In this document: in pieces, positions 63,376 through 64,000 of the stretch
Layout of the letters: every line of letters begins with the position of its first letter
Position numbering within the stretch: position 1 is the first letter of the stretch
Assembly: GCF_029028005.1 (NCBI RefSeq)
Contig: NZ_JAOTPO010000010.1
Span: forward strand, 1-64,000
DNA length: 64,000 nt
Source of the DNA: Alkalihalobacterium chitinilyticum
GTDB taxonomy: Bacteria > Bacillota > Bacilli > Bacillales > Bacillaceae_F
Direction of reading: 5' to 3'
Program-made: the position numbers and the translations under genes
The notes under the pieces: model-generated
What the model was told of the DNA's origin: nothing
The model's database searches: none
Seen by the model: only the letters and a program-made list of their open reading frames with translations

Positions 63376-63480
63376 AAAGGTGCCAGGCACCTTTGATGCG
63401 CTGTTGCGGTACTGCGATGTCGGTGCCAGGTACCTTTAATAAGATGCTGCGCTACTGTGTTGAAGGTGCCTGGTACCCTA
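63376..63480. repeat. cluster of GGTGCCAGG(C/T)ACC palindromes
   Basis: Three related palindromic elements occur at 63376-63394 (a perfect 9-1-9 palindrome, AAAGGTGCCAGGCACCTTT), 63422-63437 and 63463-63480. They are separated by similar GATGC...GCTACTG-type spacers, giving a repeat period of roughly 42-46 bp. This motif is a known recurrent intergenic element in bacilli. Its function is not established. Confidence 0.8.
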
Positions 63481-63937
63481 GCAGCAGTGTGTATTAAGAT
63501 TTATTCTCTTTTTTGGGTTGACTTTCCTGTTTAGTTTATTGAACCAAGATTGTTTGTTAAGGGGTTTTGAGGAGAATTTCCAACCATCTTTTGAGATTTG
63601 GTTAACTTTTCTTTTCTTTTCCTTGATTAATCCATCGTATCCAAAATGTTGCACCTTTCATCACTCCTGTAAATTTGTTACTTTCATTTTAGAAGGGATT
63701 TAATTTGGAAACGTCTGGCAGATGGTTGAAGTTGGATTACGTACTTAGTTGGGGAATTTATGTGGGAAAAATCAGACTTTAGATGGAGGGTTAGACTTCA
63801 CGTTTACAATGCCGTGATGGTGAGTAAGATAGTAGTGGATGAATTTTACTTTAATGGCGTGTCATTCATAGCTATCTTTGTATTTTTATGATATAACTAC
63901 TAGTAAAATGAACTGTGAAATAGAGAGGTTGAGGTGG
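63481..63937. other. gap before glnS
   Basis: AT-rich sequence with no supported gene. I looked for a T-box leader before glnS and saw neither its terminator nor a convincing AGGGTGGNACCGCG box. Confidence 0.45.
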
Positions 63938-64000
63938 ATGGAGAGTACGAATAATTCGTCAAACTTTATTAAGCACATTGTGACTGAAGATTTAAAATCA
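63938..64000 (+). CDS. glnS: glutaminyl-tRNA synthetase, N-terminal start only
   Basis: The last 63 bases encode MESTNNSSNFIKHIVTEDLK and one more residue, which matches the usual beginning of bacterial GlnRS (SNFI..IV.EDL). GlnRS charges tRNA-Gln with glutamine. GAGGTTGAGGTGG precedes the ATG. The gene runs out of the window, so no catalytic motif can be checked. Confidence 0.75.
   Translation, partial: MESTNNSSNFIKHIVTEDLKS

Noticed and set aside
63481-63937. T-box leader for glnS
   Set aside because: No antiterminator consensus and no terminator hairpin before the start codon.

Overview
The window looks like a low-GC, spore-forming member of the Bacillaceae. The indicators are strong AGGAGG-type ribosome binding sites with frequent TTG/GTG starts, a KinB-like sensor kinase, SinR/SinI-like regulators, a spore-protein-like peptide, SipW with a TasA/CalY-like protein, RocB, a YhcY/YhcZ-like two-component pair and the first codons of glnS at the right edge. 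Most of the sequence reads as chromosome. Two stretches look acquired: the left 12.5 kb, and an actin-type partition cassette at 28.3-30.4 kb.

Left arm (1-12.5 kb, accessory). A ~31-bp tandem repeat opens the window and reappears as a short copy at 9.13 kb. Between the copies lie a remnant resembling an IS21 end, a tyrosine recombinase, small hypothetical genes, a SAM methyltransferase, a nucleotidyltransferase-like gene, a primase/SF3 helicase split by one frameshift, and two small associated genes. After the second repeat copy comes a decayed C-terminal piece of a type I restriction HsdR subunit, then a tightly packed three-gene cassette of unknown function (10.46-12.51 kb). That cassette is the best candidate here for an undescribed, possibly defensive, system.

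Centre-left (12.8-27.9 kb). This holds housekeeping and envelope genes: a VOC protein, a membrane metallophosphoesterase, an alpha/beta hydrolase, an L,D-transpeptidase, the KinB-like kinase, two paralogous DUF2294/MpsC genes and a UbiD-like decarboxylase with a DUF2071 gene. It ends with a SinR-like repressor, a second L,D-transpeptidase, a SinI-like peptide and a LytTR response regulator.

Centre (28.3-44.0 kb). A ParM-like actin and its ribbon-helix-helix adaptor follow an array of phased GTA(C/T)AC sites that looks like their centromere. Next come rocB, a spore-protein-like gene and a heterodimeric ABC exporter (BmrC/BmrD type). The exporter is preceded by a consensus promoter, two short leader ORFs and an attenuator-like terminator. 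A Tat module follows: three Tat-exported PhoX/DUF839 proteins, each paired with its own TatA gene, plus one TatC and a small Cys-rich protein.

Right arm (44.5-64 kb). This contains a PAS-GGDEF-EAL protein, a Vpr-like subtilase, and a kinase/regulator/degenerate HD-GYP operon. Beyond these lie a SipW-TasA-type matrix operon with an acidic His/Glu-repeat protein, a 1329-residue 5'-nucleotidase, an FMN reductase, the YhcYZ-like pair, a palindromic repeat cluster and glnS. The recurring themes are exported phosphate-releasing enzymes, cell-wall and matrix proteins, and signalling for starvation or biofilm lifestyles.
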